Source: Cytophagales bacterium (GTDB lineage: Bacteria; Bacteroidota; Bacteroidia; Cytophagales; UBA9547). From it: a DNA stretch of 64,000 nucleotides. The notes beneath the pieces are model-generated. The model saw nothing but the letters and a program-made list of their open reading frames with translations. It was not told the origin of the DNA and did no database searches. Position numbers and translations under genes: made by a program. The stretch covers positions 37,469 to 101,468 of the forward strand of contig JAAFIH010000016.1 in assembly GCA_013297755.1 (NCBI GenBank). Reading direction: 5' to 3'. Shown here one piece after another: positions 46,553 to 56,080 of the stretch. Position 1 is the first letter of the stretch; each line of letters opens with the position of its first letter.

Positions 46553-46921
46553 TTATAAAACTTCAGGTGCTAACGATACAATTTTCATAAACTGCTTTTC
46601 TCTTAATTCTCTTGCAACAGGACCAAATATCCTAGTTCCACGGGGTTCGTCAGAGGCATTAAGCAAAACAGCAGCATTATCATCGAAACGAATATAAGAA
46701 CCATCTTTTCTTCTTATTTCTTTCTTAGTTCTTACAATTACAGCTTTTGAGACTGTACCTTTTTTCATACTACTAGATGATAAAGAAGATTTAACAGTAA
46801 CAACTATTTTATCTCCAATAGAAGCATATCTTTTCTTTGTGCCACCCAATACTCTAATACAAAGTACTTCTTTTGCTCCACTGTTATCAGCAACACTTAA
46901 TCTTGATTCCTGTTGTATCAT
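46553..46921 (-). CDS. rplN: 50S ribosomal protein L14
   Basis: A 122-residue L14: [19 protein letters not shown] at the start and [24 protein letters not shown] at the end. It contributes to the intersubunit bridge with 16S rRNA. Between rpsQ (2-base gap) and rplX. Confidence 0.98.
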   Translation of the reverse strand: MIQQESRLSVADNSGAKEVLCIRVLGGTKKRYASIGDKIVVTVKSSLSSSSMKKGTVSKAVIVRTKKEIRRKDGSYIRFDDNAAVLLNASDEPRGTRIFGPVARELREKQFMKIVSLAPEVL

Positions 46922-46923
46922 TG

Positions 46924-47181
46924 TTATTTAGCTTTTTCTACAATTTGTAATAATCTCCAACGCTTAGTTTTGCTCAAAGGGCGAGTTTCCATGACAGAAA
47001 CAGTATCACCAATACCACATTCATTATTCTCATCATGAGCAACTAACTTTTTGGTTCGTTTGATAAACTTACCATATTTGCCATGTTTCATTTTACGTTC
47101 GATAGAAACAACAACAGACTTATCCATTTTATTGCTAACTACTTTACCAGTTCTTACTTTTCTAAGGTTACGTTCTTCCAT
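46924..47181 (-). CDS. rpsQ: 30S ribosomal protein S17
   Basis: An 85-residue OB-fold protein, with [19 protein letters not shown], the Lys-rich [17 protein letters not shown] loop and [14 protein letters not shown] at the end, diagnostic for S17. It binds the 5' domain of 16S rRNA. Between rpmC (4-base gap) and rplN. Confidence 0.98.
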   Translation of the reverse strand: MEERNLRKVRTGKVVSNKMDKSVVVSIERKMKHGKYGKFIKRTKKLVAHDENNECGIGDTVSVMETRPLSKTKRWRLLQIVEKAK

Positions 47182-47185
47182 GATA

Positions 47186-47377
47186 TTATTTATTTAATCT
47201 CTTAGAAATTTCAGTACTTAATTTAGCAACCAACTTACGTGAAGTTGAAATCTTCATTGGATTTTCTATAGGAGATATTGCATGAGCAAATTTTAATTTG
47301 GTCAATGTATCTTTTTCAACTTTTAATGATTCGCCTAATTCTAAATCAGACAATTTTTCTATTTCTGTGTATCTCAT
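47186..47377 (-). CDS. rpmC: 50S ribosomal protein L29
   Basis: A 63-residue helical hairpin. [21 protein letters not shown] and the [21 protein letters not shown] segment match L29, which sits at the tunnel exit next to L23. Spacing to rplP and rpsQ is 4 bases each. Confidence 0.97.
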   Translation of the reverse strand: MRYTEIEKLSDLELGESLKVEKDTLTKLKFAHAISPIENPMKISTSRKLVAKLSTEISKRLNK

Positions 47378-47381
47378 TTTA

Positions 47382-47801
47382 TTAAACTACAAAATCATAT
47401 TTTGTAATGAATTTAACTTTTAAAGGTAATTTTTGAGCAGCTAGAGATAAAGCACTTATTGCTAATTCTTTAGAAACTCCACCAGCTTCAAATATAATAT
47501 TTCCAGGTTTTACAGGAGCTACCCAGTATTCTGGTGCACCTTTACCTTTACCCATACGAACCTCAGCAGGCTTTTTTGTCATTGGTTTATCTGGAAATAT
47601 TCGTATCCACATAGAACCTTCTCTTTTCATTCCCCTAGATAAAGCTACACGAGCAGATTCTAATTGACGAGAAGTAATAAATCCTGGTTCTAATACTTTG
47701 AGAGCAAAATCGCCAAAATTAATTTCAGCACCACGAGTAGCTACGCCCTTGATTCTACCTTTTTGCTGCTTTCTGTACGTTGTTTTCTTTGGTTGTAACA
47801 T
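47382..47801 (-). CDS. rplP: 50S ribosomal protein L16
   Basis: A 139-residue L16 beginning [19 protein letters not shown], with the conserved [23 protein letters not shown] loop that reaches the A-site region and the [15 protein letters not shown] segment. Between rpsC (13-base gap) and rpmC. Confidence 0.98.
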   Translation of the reverse strand: MLQPKKTTYRKQQKGRIKGVATRGAEINFGDFALKVLEPGFITSRQLESARVALSRGMKREGSMWIRIFPDKPMTKKPAEVRMGKGKGAPEYWVAPVKPGNIIFEAGGVSKELAISALSLAAQKLPLKVKFITKYDFVV

Positions 47802-47814
47802 AATCGTAATTCAA

Positions 47815-48615
47815 TTATCTTTTATTTTTACGTTGATCAGAAGGTTTGTCGCCTCTTTGTTTTCTATCTCCTCTATCGCCACCTTTATCATTTCTATCGC
47901 CTCTATCAGATTTAGAATCTCTGCGATTGTTACTTTGGCTGTCAGTAGATGAAACATTAGTTACACCTACATTAGGAGATAAGTCTCTTTTACCAAAAAC
48001 TTCACCTTTGAAAATCCAAACTTTAATTCCAATTTTTCCATACACAGTCAAAGATTCACTGATAGCATAATCAATATCAGCTCTTAAAGTATGTAAAGGT
48101 ACTCTTCCTTCTCTGTAAGATTCTGAACGAGCCATCTCAGCTCCTGCTAATCTACCAGATACTTTAATTTTAATTCCTTGAGCACCAACACGCATTGCAG
48201 CAGATATGGCTTGTTTCATAGCTCTTTTGTATGAAACTCGACCTTGTATTTGTTGAGCAATAGACTCGCCAACTAATTTCGCATCAAGTTCCGGTCTTTT
48301 AACCTCAAAAATGTTAATTTGAACATCTTTATCAGTTATTTTTTTGAGCTCCTCTTTAACTTTATCAACTTCGCCACCACCTTTACCAATGACAACACCA
48401 GGTTTAGAGGTATTGATAGTTAATATAATTCTTTTGATAGTTCTTTCAACTATGATTTTTGAAATGCCAGCTTTAGGTATACGAATACCTATGTAGTTTC
48501 TAATTTTTTCGTCTTCAATAAGCTTATCAGCAAAAGACTTTCCTCCATACCAATTAGAATCCCATCCTTTAATAACTCCTAATCTTATACCTACAGGGTT
48601 GGTTTTTGTTCCCAT
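47815..48615 (-). CDS. rpsC: 30S ribosomal protein S3 with charged C-terminal tail
   Basis: A 266-residue S3. The start [21 protein letters not shown], the KH domain with [18 protein letters not shown] near 70 and the C-terminal domain with [21 protein letters not shown] are standard. Residues after about 220 form an unusual low-complexity tail rich in Asp, Arg, Gly and Lys ([19 protein letters not shown] is part of it), making the protein longer than the usual 210-240 residues. S3 lines the mRNA entry channel and the tail could lie there. Between rplV (9-base gap) and rplP. Confidence 0.97.
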   Translation of the reverse strand: MGTKTNPVGIRLGVIKGWDSNWYGGKSFADKLIEDEKIRNYIGIRIPKAGISKIIVERTIKRIILTINTSKPGVVIGKGGGEVDKVKEELKKITDKDVQINIFEVKRPELDAKLVGESIAQQIQGRVSYKRAMKQAISAAMRVGAQGIKIKVSGRLAGAEMARSESYREGRVPLHTLRADIDYAISESLTVYGKIGIKVWIFKGEVFGKRDLSPNVGVTNVSSTDSQSNNRRDSKSDRGDRNDKGGDRGDRKQRGDKPSDQRKNKR

Positions 48616-48624
48616 TTCTATATC

Positions 48625-49002
48625 TTAGTTTTGTGGTTCTGAATTTTCTACAACAGCTTTTACTTTACTATCAACAACCAAAGTTATATGATTTGATCTT
48701 TTTCTTACTCTGTAACCTCTACCTTGAGGAGCTGGTCTCATACGTTTAAGCATTCTTCCACCATCAACAAATATAGTTTTGACATATAAGTCAGCATCTT
48801 CAACTCTAGCATCTGGATTAGCTTGTTGCCAATTAGATGTAGCAGACAATAACAATTTATGTAAGTATGCTGCACCAACTTTAGACTGAAATTTTAAAAC
48901 AGCCAAAGAATATGTAACACCTTTTCCTCTAACCAAATCAACTACCAATCTCATTTTCTGAGGCGAAGTTGGTACATTTTTTAATATAGCTCTTGCTTCC
49001 AT
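48625..49002 (-). CDS. rplV: 50S ribosomal protein L22
   Basis: A 125-residue L22: [25 protein letters not shown] at the start and the tunnel-lining beta-hairpin with [22 protein letters not shown]. Contacts the nascent chain. Between rpsS (13-base gap) and rpsC. Confidence 0.98.
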   Translation of the reverse strand: MEARAILKNVPTSPQKMRLVVDLVRGKGVTYSLAVLKFQSKVGAAYLHKLLLSATSNWQQANPDARVEDADLYVKTIFVDGGRMLKRMRPAPQGRGYRVRKRSNHITLVVDSKVKAVVENSEPQN

Positions 49003-49015
49003 TGTTATTTCTTAA

Positions 49016-49282
49016 CTATTTTTTCTTAGCAGCGTGACCTCTAAAGTTTCTTGTTGGCGAAAACTCGCCCAATTTATGTCCTACCATATTTTCAGTACAA
49101 AAAACAGGAATAAACTTATTTCCATTGTGTACTGCAATAGTGTGTCCAACAAAATCAGGAGAAATCATTGATCTACGAGACCAAGTTTTGATTACAGCCT
49201 TTTTGCCAGATTGAGACATTTTATCTACCTTATTTGATAATCTAAAATCAATATAAGGACCTTTTTTTAGTGAACGTGCCAT
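49016..49282 (-). CDS. rpsS: 30S ribosomal protein S19
   Basis: An 88-residue S19 ([58 protein letters not shown]). It forms a complex with S13 in the 30S head. Its ATG overlaps the stop of rplB by one base. Confidence 0.98.
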   Translation of the reverse strand: MARSLKKGPYIDFRLSNKVDKMSQSGKKAVIKTWSRRSMISPDFVGHTIAVHNGNKFIPVFCTENMVGHKLGEFSPTRNFRGHAAKKK

Positions 49283-50106
49283 TATTTACTTCTTCTACTA
49301 ATAATTAAATCTGACGAGTATTTATTTCTATTTCTAGTTTTCTTGCCTTTGGCATATAAACCATTTCTTGAACGGGGATGACCACCAGAAGCTCTACCTT
49401 CGCCACCACCCATTGGATGATCGACAGGGTTCATTACAACACCTCTATTTCGTGGACGTATGCCAAGCCATCTGTTACGACCAGCTTTACCAACACTCAA
49501 ATTGTTATGTTCTTCATTTGACAAAGAACCCACAGTAGCCATACAATTAGAGAGAATCATTCTCATCTCTCCAGAAGGTAATTTTACTGTTACGTATCTA
49601 CCATCTTTTGCCAATAATTGGGCAGCAACACCTGCACTTCTAACTAAAGCACCACCTTTGCCAGGCTTTAATTCAATATTATGAATTTGAGAACCTAGAG
49701 GAATTTCTATTAAAGCAAGTGCATTACCTATTTCTGGCGGAGAACCCGAACCAGAAAGTAAAGTCATACCAACTTTAAGACCTTTTGGAGCCAAAATATA
49801 TCTTTTCTCGCCATCTACATATTGTAGTAGAGCAATTCTAGCAGTTCTGTTTGGATCATATTCAATAGATTTGACAGTGGCAGAAATACCATGCTTGTCT
49901 CTATTAAAATCAATTATTCTATATTGTTTTTTATGACCGCCACCAATATAACGCATAGTCATGTGTCCTTCGCTATTTCTACCACCTGTTTTAGGTAAAG
50001 AAACCATCAAAGTTTTTTCAGGCTTTGATGTTGTAATTTCATCAAATACTGGTGCTATTCTATGTCTTTGACCTGGTGTAGTAGGTCTTAATTTTTTAAC
50101 TGCCAT
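49282..50106 (-). CDS. rplB: 50S ribosomal protein L2
   Basis: A 274-residue L2, the protein closest to the peptidyl transferase centre. Signatures: [10 protein letters not shown] at the start, [34 protein letters not shown], and [24 protein letters not shown] near 220-243 with the functionally important His in MNPVDHP. Between rplW (2-base gap) and rpsS. Confidence 0.98.
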   Translation of the reverse strand: MAVKKLRPTTPGQRHRIAPVFDEITTSKPEKTLMVSLPKTGGRNSEGHMTMRYIGGGHKKQYRIIDFNRDKHGISATVKSIEYDPNRTARIALLQYVDGEKRYILAPKGLKVGMTLLSGSGSPPEIGNALALIEIPLGSQIHNIELKPGKGGALVRSAGVAAQLLAKDGRYVTVKLPSGEMRMILSNCMATVGSLSNEEHNNLSVGKAGRNRWLGIRPRNRGVVMNPVDHPMGGGEGRASGGHPRSRNGLYAKGKKTRNRNKYSSDLIISRRSK

Positions 50107-50108
50107 AA

Positions 50109-50396
50109 CTATATTCCTGAATAGAAATCAATAACTTCGCCTTTTGAGACTTTAATAAATGCTTTTTTGATTTGCTTACTTTTTCCTTGAGTAAATCCTT
50201 TTTTGGTAAATTTACTTTTAGATTTAGAAGATGTAATTAAAGTATTTACAGATTCTACACTAACATTGTAAGTTTTTTCAATTGCTCTTTTAATTTCAAC
50301 TTTGTTAGCTGATTTATCAACTACAAATCCATATATACCTTTATCAGTAGAAGCGTTTACTTTTTCGGTTACGAGTGGTTTAATTAATATATCCAT
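50109..50396 (-). CDS. rplW: 50S ribosomal protein L23
   Basis: A 95-residue L23 ([48 protein letters not shown]). It surrounds the tunnel exit and docks trigger factor and SRP. Between rplD (1-base gap) and rplB (2-base gap). Confidence 0.98.
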   Translation of the reverse strand: MDILIKPLVTEKVNASTDKGIYGFVVDKSANKVEIKRAIEKTYNVSVESVNTLITSSKSKSKFTKKGFTQGKSKQIKKAFIKVSKGEVIDFYSGI

Positions 50397-50397
50397 T

Positions 50398-51018
50398 TTA
50401 TTTCTCGTTTAATAATTTAATTGCCGATTCTGATACTAAAACTACTTCTGTATTAATCAAATCATAAGTATTAACAGCAAGTGCTGTTGTTACTTTAGAG
50501 TTTGGAATATTTCTACCAGATAAAGAAACATTTAAGTTAGCATTACCTAAAAGTAATAATGACTTTTTGTTTTGTAAATCAAACGCTGATAAAAAAGAAG
50601 CATAATCTTTTGTTTTGGGAGCTTCAAAATTGAAGTCTTCAACAACTTTCAAAAGATTATCTTTAACTTTAGAAGATAGTACAGATTTTCTAGCTAAAGA
50701 TTTTACTTTTTTATTTAATGAAAAAGAATAATCACGTGGTTGTGGACCAAAAGTACGAGCACCACCAACAAAAATGTTAGCTTTGCGACTACCATGACGA
50801 GCACCACCAGTACCCTTTTGTTTCATCAATTTTCTTGTAGAATAAGAAACTTCCCAACGCTCTTTGGTTTTGTGGGTACCTTGACGTTGATTGGCCAAGT
50901 ATTGTTTTACATCCAAATAAACAGTATGTTCGTTTGGAGTAATTCCAAAAACATCGTCCGAAAGTGTTACTTTCTTTCCTGTATCTTTACCTTCTATATT
51001 ATAAACACTTAATTGCAT
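50398..51018 (-). CDS. rplD: 50S ribosomal protein L4
   Basis: A 206-residue L4. The extended loop TRKLMKQKGTGGARHGSRKANIFVGGARTFGPQPRDY reaches the tunnel and is conserved (only its edges need checking: TRKLMKQKGTGGARHG). The C-terminal part carries AFDLQNKKSLLLLGNANLNV. Between rplC (1-base gap) and rplW. Confidence 0.97.
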   Translation of the reverse strand: MQLSVYNIEGKDTGKKVTLSDDVFGITPNEHTVYLDVKQYLANQRQGTHKTKERWEVSYSTRKLMKQKGTGGARHGSRKANIFVGGARTFGPQPRDYSFSLNKKVKSLARKSVLSSKVKDNLLKVVEDFNFEAPKTKDYASFLSAFDLQNKKSLLLLGNANLNVSLSGRNIPNSKVTTALAVNTYDLINTEVVLVSESAIKLLNEK

Positions 51019-51019
51019 A

Positions 51020-51640
51020 TTACTTTTCTAAATAAACAATTGAATTATTAGACCCTGGAACAGAACCACTTACCAAAATTAGGTTCTTTTCTGAAAATAT
51101 TTTTACTATTTTCAAATTCTGTACTTTTACTCTATCGCTACCCATACGACCGCCCATTCTCATTCCTGGGAAAACCCTAGAAGGAAACGAACAAGCACCT
51201 ATAGAACCAGGATGACGAGCTCTGTTATGTTGACCGTGAGTTTGACCACCAACACCACCAAAATTATATCTTTTGACAACCCCCTGAAAACCTTTACCTT
51301 TAGAAGTACCAATGGCACTACAAGAATCTCCTTCCGCAAAAAAATCTACAACTGTAAGTACTTGACCCAACTTGTAAGAACCCTTTGCATCTCTGAACTC
51401 TACTAATGTAGATGATTGAGCTTCAGCTTTTTTAAGATGACCTTTGAGAGGAGCTGAAATATTTTTTTCTTTAGCTTTTCCGTAACCTAATTGTATAGCA
51501 TTATATCCATCAGTATCTTTAGATTTGATTTGAGTAACTACACAAGGACCAGCTTCGATGACAGTACAAGCAATAGATTTAGCATCTTCTGCGTTGTAAA
51601 AACTTGTCATACCTATTTTTTTACCTATTATACCTGTCAT
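51020..51640 (-). CDS. rplC: 50S ribosomal protein L3
   Basis: A 206-residue L3, starting MTGIIGKKIGMTSFYNAEDA at ATG 51640; a longer frame from 51706 would include the promoter and is rejected. Signatures: GTSKGKGFQGVVKRYNFGGVGGQTHGQ and RHPGSIGACSFPSRVFPGMRMGGRMG segments. L3 is an early assembly protein. It is the first gene of the operon here: rpsJ (S10), normally in front, is missing and a perfect consensus promoter lies 40 bases upstream. Confidence 0.97.
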   Translation of the reverse strand: MTGIIGKKIGMTSFYNAEDAKSIACTVIEAGPCVVTQIKSKDTDGYNAIQLGYGKAKEKNISAPLKGHLKKAEAQSSTLVEFRDAKGSYKLGQVLTVVDFFAEGDSCSAIGTSKGKGFQGVVKRYNFGGVGGQTHGQHNRARHPGSIGACSFPSRVFPGMRMGGRMGSDRVKVQNLKIVKIFSEKNLILVSGSVPGSNNSIVYLEK

Positions 51641-51678
51641 TTTTTTGTGCTTGTAGCACGGTTTCTGAAAACGGATTG

Positions 51679-51709
51679 CAAAGGTACAAATAATTTCTAC
51701 ATACACAAA
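51679..51709 (-). promoter_or_regulatory. Promoter of the rplC operon (TTTG-N19-TACCTTTG)
   Basis: Minus strand: TTTG (51706-51709), exactly 19 bases, TACCTTTG (51679-51686). A perfect Bacteroidota promoter, 39 bases before the rplC ATG. Confidence 0.85.
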
Positions 51710-52161
51710 TGATTATTCAAAAGTTTTTAATATTTTTTTAAAAAAAAATCAAAAAGTGCGATTTTGGTACAAAAAATGGCAAATAATTGTTTATTTATTT
51801 TCATTAAACACTACAATAATTCTAAAAGTTATTTATAATACATCAAAAAAAACATTTTTTTTAGTTTATAAATCTTAATATATAGTATTTAAAACTTTTA
51901 AATCATTGAAACTTTTAAAATTAATAAATATAGTGTTTTAATTTTTGTTTTTTAAAAGTAAATATATCATTTATAAAAGAAATTTAAGGTTGCATTTATA
52001 ATATGGATCAAAGTTATTATGATTTAATAAATTACATTTTTTATTATTGAGATTTGAGGATGAAAACACATATTATTTATAAAAAACTATTTATTTAGAT
52101 TTTAAGAATACATTAAATGTATTTTAAAATTATTTTTTTTTAATATTTGAATAAGTAGTAT
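51710..52161. other. AT-rich spacer between rplC and the DksA-like gene
   Basis: About 450 bases of very AT-rich divergent spacer. AAACTTTTAAA occurs twice near 51891-51920. No gene, tRNA or rpsJ remnant was found on either strand. Confidence 0.4.
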
Positions 52162-52169
52162 TAGTTTTG
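52162..52169 (+). promoter_or_regulatory. Promoter -7 element of the DksA-like gene
   Basis: TAGTTTTG matches TAnnTTTG, 20 bases before the ATG at 52189. No TTTG at the 19-base spacing. Confidence 0.45.
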
Positions 52170-52188
52170 CATATTGAATGTAAAATAT

Positions 52189-52575
52189 ATGGAAATTCAA
52201 AAAGAGCGTGTACGATATTCTGAAGAAGAATTAAAAGAATTTGAAATTTTAATTTCTGCAAAACTTGAGTTGGCTCGTAAGGAATACAACTACATGCGAG
52301 AAAGCATGACAAGAAAAATTGATTCTGGTACAGATGGTACTTCTACGTCTGCCAAAGTACTGGAAGATGGTGCAGACACAGCCGAAAAAGAAAATCTAAC
52401 TCAGTTGGTGGCTCGCCAGCAAAAATTTATTCAACAATTAGAATTTGCTCAAATGCGTATCAAAAATGGTACTTATGGCATTTGTATAGATACCAATAAA
52501 CTAATCCCAAAAGAACGCTTACGTGCAGTGCCTCATACGCAACACTCGATAGAGGCGAAAAATGCAAAAAAATAA
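52189..52575 (+). CDS. TraR/DksA-family protein lacking the zinc cysteines
   Basis: A 128-residue TraR/DksA-type protein: an N-terminal coiled coil (EELKEFEILISAKLELARKEY, AEKENLTQLVARQQKFIQQLEF) followed by the C4 region GTYGICIDTNKLIPKERLRAVPHTQHSIEAK. Only the first of four zinc-binding Cys remains, as in many Bacteroidota homologues. DksA proteins enter the secondary channel of RNA polymerase and alter initiation with ppGpp; the role here is inferred. ATG 52189 fits the family start; a longer frame from 52174 is less likely because the -7 element would lie only five bases before it. Confidence 0.85.
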   Translation: MEIQKERVRYSEEELKEFEILISAKLELARKEYNYMRESMTRKIDSGTDGTSTSAKVLEDGADTAEKENLTQLVARQQKFIQQLEFAQMRIKNGTYGICIDTNKLIPKERLRAVPHTQHSIEAKNAKK

Positions 52576-52596
52576 TTTATTCCTTATTATTGATAT

Positions 52597-53160
52597 ATGG
52601 ATTTTCTGAGTCATCATGTAGAATCAATTATTTTTTGTTCACAAAAACCTGTAACAACTCAAGAGATAGTCCTTACATTAAACGAAATGTACGATGCTAC
52701 TATCCCAGAAACTGATGTTGAAACTTGTATTGCATTGTTGCTTACCAAATATGATTCTGACAAATATCCTTTTCAGGTAATAAAATCGGGCGGTGGAGTT
52801 CAATTTTTGACAAAACCAGCTTATCAAGCATCGATAGGAATTTTTCTGAAACAAAAATCTAAGAAAAGATTAAGCACTACAGCCATGGAAACTTTGGCCA
52901 TCATAGCTTACAAACAACCCATTTCTAAGACTTCGATCGAACAAATAAGAGGCGTAAATTGTGATTATGCTATGCAAAAATTGCTCGAAAAAGAACTTGT
53001 AGAAATAAAAGGCAAATCTGATACTGTTGGCAAACCAGTTTTGTATGGTACTTCTGATAAGTTTATGGATTATTTTGGTATTAATTCGCTAACAGAAATG
53101 CCTACGCCAAAAGATTTTGACCAAGAAGAGGTCAATGAAATTGGAGAAAAACAAGATTAA
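52597..53160 (+). CDS. scpB: Segregation and condensation protein B
   Basis: A 187-residue ScpB with two winged-helix domains (HHVESIIFCSQKPVTTQEI at the start; STTAMETLAIIAYKQPISKTSIEQIRGVNCDYAMQKLLEKELVEIKG in the second, quoted only in part as TAMETLAIIAYKQPISK). ScpB works with ScpA and SMC to organise and segregate chromosomes. It follows the DksA-like gene by 21 bases, so the two may be cotranscribed. Confidence 0.95.
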   Translation: MDFLSHHVESIIFCSQKPVTTQEIVLTLNEMYDATIPETDVETCIALLLTKYDSDKYPFQVIKSGGGVQFLTKPAYQASIGIFLKQKSKKRLSTTAMETLAIIAYKQPISKTSIEQIRGVNCDYAMQKLLEKELVEIKGKSDTVGKPVLYGTSDKFMDYFGINSLTEMPTPKDFDQEEVNEIGEKQD

Positions 53161-53204
53161 TATGTATTTTAAAAAAATTTTAAATATAATAAAATTATAA
53201 ATAT

Positions 53205-54200
53205 ATGTCGTTTGATTTTAAACCTTTGATGTCGAGATACGACAAAATGAAATATAATAGATGTGGTAATAGTGGATTACTTTTGCCAGCTATTTCACTT
53301 GGCTTGTGGCACAATTTTGGCGATGTAGACGATGCTTTTGTGTATAAAAAAATCCTTACAAGAGCCTTTGATTTAGGTATTACTCATTTTGATTTGGCTA
53401 ATAATTATGGTCCTCCACCAGGATCGGCAGAAATTAATTTTGGTATTACATTAAAAAAACAATTTTCGGGTTATAGAGACGAACTTGTGATTTCTACCAA
53501 AGCTGGTTACACGATGTGGGAAGGCCCTTATGGCGATTGGGGGTCTAAAAAATATCTTATATCCAGCCTTGATCAAAGTTTGAGTAGAATGCAACTTGAT
53601 TATGTAGATATATTTTATTCGCACAGATTCGATCCTAACACGCCTTTGGAGGAAACTATGGGTGCATTGGATTTGGTGGTGCGTCAGGGCAAGGCACTAT
53701 ATGTGGGCATATCTAATTATAATCCAGAGCAAACGACCAAAGCAGTAGAAATTTTAAATAAACTTGGTACGCCATGTTTGATACATCAACCAAAATATTC
53801 GATGTTTGTACGCCAACCCGAGGATGGATTGTTTGATGTTTTGGACAAAAACAAAATAGGTTGTATTCCATTTTCGCCTTTGGCACAAGGATTACTGACC
53901 AATAAATATCTCAAAGGGATTCCTAAAGATTCGAGAGCAGGCAAATCGCATGGGTTTTTGCAACAAGATCAGGTTACGCCTGAGGTAATAGCTAAAATAG
54001 AAAAGCTACATTTGATAGCAACAAAGCGTGGCCAAACACTTGCTCAGATGGCTCTGGCTTGGGTTTTGAGAAAAAAAACAATAACTACTGTGTTGATAGG
54101 AGCAAGTTCAGTGGCTCAATTAGAAGATTCTGTAAAATGTTTAGACAAAGCTGAATTTTCAAATGAAGAGCTCATGGAAATAGACCAGATTTTGAAGTAA
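53205..54200 (+). CDS. Aldo/keto reductase (YghZ/MgrA-like)
   Basis: A 331-residue aldo/keto reductase. The TIM-barrel signatures are GLWHNFGDVDD, ITHFDLANNYGPPPGSAE with the catalytic Asp and Tyr, LVISTKAGYTMWEGPYGDWGSKKYL with the catalytic Lys, and the coenzyme-site KKTITTVLIGASSVAQLEDSV. The PPGSAE and GPYGDWGS segments resemble E. coli YghZ (L-glyceraldehyde 3-phosphate reductase). Substrate is inferred from that resemblance. The nature of the DNA changes right after its stop codon. Confidence 0.9.
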   Translation: MSFDFKPLMSRYDKMKYNRCGNSGLLLPAISLGLWHNFGDVDDAFVYKKILTRAFDLGITHFDLANNYGPPPGSAEINFGITLKKQFSGYRDELVISTKAGYTMWEGPYGDWGSKKYLISSLDQSLSRMQLDYVDIFYSHRFDPNTPLEETMGALDLVVRQGKALYVGISNYNPEQTTKAVEILNKLGTPCLIHQPKYSMFVRQPEDGLFDVLDKNKIGCIPFSPLAQGLLTNKYLKGIPKDSRAGKSHGFLQQDQVTPEVIAKIEKLHLIATKRGQTLAQMALAWVLRKKTITTVLIGASSVAQLEDSVKCLDKAEFSNEELMEIDQILK

Positions 54201-54592
54201 ATGAAAAAAATATGTGTTGGGTTCATTGTAAGGCGACCGTGCTAAACATTTACATTCGTGCTGACAACGGACACAACAATGCCAGCGCTTCGCAAAATTA
54301 AAAGAGCTGTAAGCCAACGCTTTTGCAGCACATTTAATTTTGCTCAACCTCACCCAAAGCCCACCCACCACCTGACACATTGGAAAGCGGACATTTTGAG
54401 AGTAAAACGACAAAAATTTAATATACGATTAATATCTTTGAGGAAAAAAAATATGAAGCTAATTCATTTTTCTGAGAGGCTTTAGTAAGGAGCAAGCTAA
54501 AAAAGTAGTTGAAAAAGATATTCGTGAAAAGAAAAAGGAAACAAAAAACCAAATAAAAATCGACTTATAGCGTTTCAATTAAATACTATTTA
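54201..54592. other. Left flank of the AlbA_2 gene with structured repeat
   Basis: About 390 bases with more GC than the surroundings. It holds an 11-base inverted repeat GCAAAATTAAA/TTTAATTTTGC (54292-54302, 54333-54343) with a second stem GCTG/CAGC inside. The loop region contains CCAACGCTTTTG followed by CAGCACATTT (54314-54335); the same module occurs to the right of the AlbA_2 gene at 56093. Bases 54479-54570 can be read as a 29-codon remnant ending KNQIKIDL. No gene is supported. Confidence 0.55.
54314..54335 (+). repeat. CCAACGCTTTTG module, left copy
   Basis: CCAACGCTTTTG then CAGCACATTT. Identical over the first 12 bases, and matching GCACATTT after one gap, with the sequence at 56093-56115 in the same orientation. 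The two enclose the AlbA_2 gene, 1.8 kb apart. Confidence 0.6.
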
Positions 54593-55936
54593 ATGTCAGA
54601 ATCCCAAAACATAGAATACAAACAAAGTTGGCGTGACGAGTATCTGAAATGGATATGCGGTTTTGCTAATGCTAATGGTGGCAGCATATTTATTGGCAAA
54701 GACGACAACGGAAATGTAGTTGGTGTAACTGATGCAAAAAGATTATTAGAAGAAATACCCAATAAAGTGAGAGATGTTTTGGGAATTTTGGCAGATGTAA
54801 ATTTGCACACTACAAACCAAGGCGATTTTATTGAAATAATAGTTGAGGGTTATCCCTATCCTGTTAATTACAAAGGTCAATACCATTACAGAAGTGGCAG
54901 CACCAAACAAGAATTGAAAGGAACGGCTTTAGACAAATTTCTATTACAGAAAAAAGGCAAACGCTGGGACGGTGTGCCAATTCCAAAGGTTTTGGCCAAA
55001 GATTTAAAACAAGAAACATTTGATTTTTTCCGCAAACGTGCATTTAAAAGCCAACGAATAGAAGAGGATATTTTAACGGATAGCAACGAACATTTACTTG
55101 AAAATCTGCAACTAAAAGAGAATGATTTTCTAAAACGTGCCGCCATTCTTTTATTCAACCCTAAACCCGAAAATTTTGTAACGGGTGCTTACATCAAAAT
55201 CGGCTATTTTGAAACCGATGATGATTTGAAGTTTCAAGATGAAATTCACGGTAATTTGTTTGAGCAAATAGAGAAAACAATGGATTTGCTTTTCACCAAA
55301 TATATTAAAGCTCCTATTAGTTACGAAGGAATCAATAGAGTAGAAACGTATGAATACCCAAAAGATGCAGTTCGTGAAGCCTTGCTTAATGCCATTGCAC
55401 ATAAGGATTATTCAGGTGGTGTTCCTATTCAAATAAGTGTTTACAGCGACAAAATTATTATTTGGAATGAAGGTCAATTACCCGAAAACTGGACAGTTAA
55501 AAACTTACTGGAAAAACACGCCTCACGACCATACAACCCCGATATTGCAAATGCGTTGTTTCGCAGCGGTTATATAGAATCTTGGGGACGAGGAACATTA
55601 AAAATTATCAGAGAATGTAAACAAGCGGGAATCCCCGAACCTATTTTTTCTTACGATTCAAGCGACATATCTGTAGAGTTTAGAAAGGATATTTATAATG
55701 AAAAATATTTGCAATCACTTAACTTATCGGACAGACAAGTAAAGGCTGTTTTATTTACAAAAGAGAAGGGAAGGATTACAAACAAAGAGTATCAGGAAAT
55801 CAATCATACAACAGATAGGACAGCATTAAGAGATTTAGAATTGCTTATGGAATTAGATATTTTTAAAAGAATTGGCGAAAAAAAAGGTACATTCTACGAA
55901 CTAAGAATCTCAGTAAATGTCGGATATGTCGGATAA
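54593..55936 (+). CDS. AlbA_2 (Schlafen-type) ATP-binding protein
   Basis: A 447-residue protein. The N-terminal AlbA_2 domain (EYKQSWRDEYLKWICGFANANGG is its start; GGSIFIGKDDNGNVVG follows) is joined to a GHKL-type ATPase domain around residues 255-345 (REALLNAIAHKDYSGG, ISVYSDKIIIWNEGQLP, GRGTLKIIRECKQAGIPEP), and a C-terminal winged helix (IGEKKGTFYEL). This is the 'ATP-dependent DNA helicase RecG-like' family of older annotation, found in accessory and defence regions. The base composition and flanks differ from the neighbouring housekeeping genes, suggesting transfer. Three copies of ATGTCGGAT sit across its stop, and an in-frame 18-codon reading frame follows directly after the TAA. 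Confidence 0.85.
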   Translation: MSESQNIEYKQSWRDEYLKWICGFANANGGSIFIGKDDNGNVVGVTDAKRLLEEIPNKVRDVLGILADVNLHTTNQGDFIEIIVEGYPYPVNYKGQYHYRSGSTKQELKGTALDKFLLQKKGKRWDGVPIPKVLAKDLKQETFDFFRKRAFKSQRIEEDILTDSNEHLLENLQLKENDFLKRAAILLFNPKPENFVTGAYIKIGYFETDDDLKFQDEIHGNLFEQIEKTMDLLFTKYIKAPISYEGINRVETYEYPKDAVREALLNAIAHKDYSGGVPIQISVYSDKIIIWNEGQLPENWTVKNLLEKHASRPYNPDIANALFRSGYIESWGRGTLKIIRECKQAGIPEPIFSYDSSDISVEFRKDIYNEKYLQSLNLSDRQVKAVLFTKEKGRITNKEYQEINHTTDRTALRDLELLMELDIFKRIGEKKGTFYELRISVNVGYVG

Positions 55937-56080
55937 ATGTCGGATAAACCTCGTGGACAAAAAAATGCAGGAGCATTTTATACGCTAAATTAAATTGCGT
56001 CATTATTGCGTCAATTGTGTCATAACCAAAACCCCGGACAATGGAACAATTGCACATTAATTGCACAAATTGCACAATGA
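55917..56080 (+). repeat. Three short tandem-repeat tracts after the AlbA_2 gene
   Basis: Tract 1 (55917-55945) has three copies of ATGTCGGAT, spanning the stop codon. Tract 2 (55995-56024) has TTGCGTCA twice plus TTGTGTCA. Tract 3 (56047-56078) has four ATTGCACA-like units. The repeat units differ, but each tract is 25-35 bases long and they follow one another within 165 bases. Confidence 0.7.
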
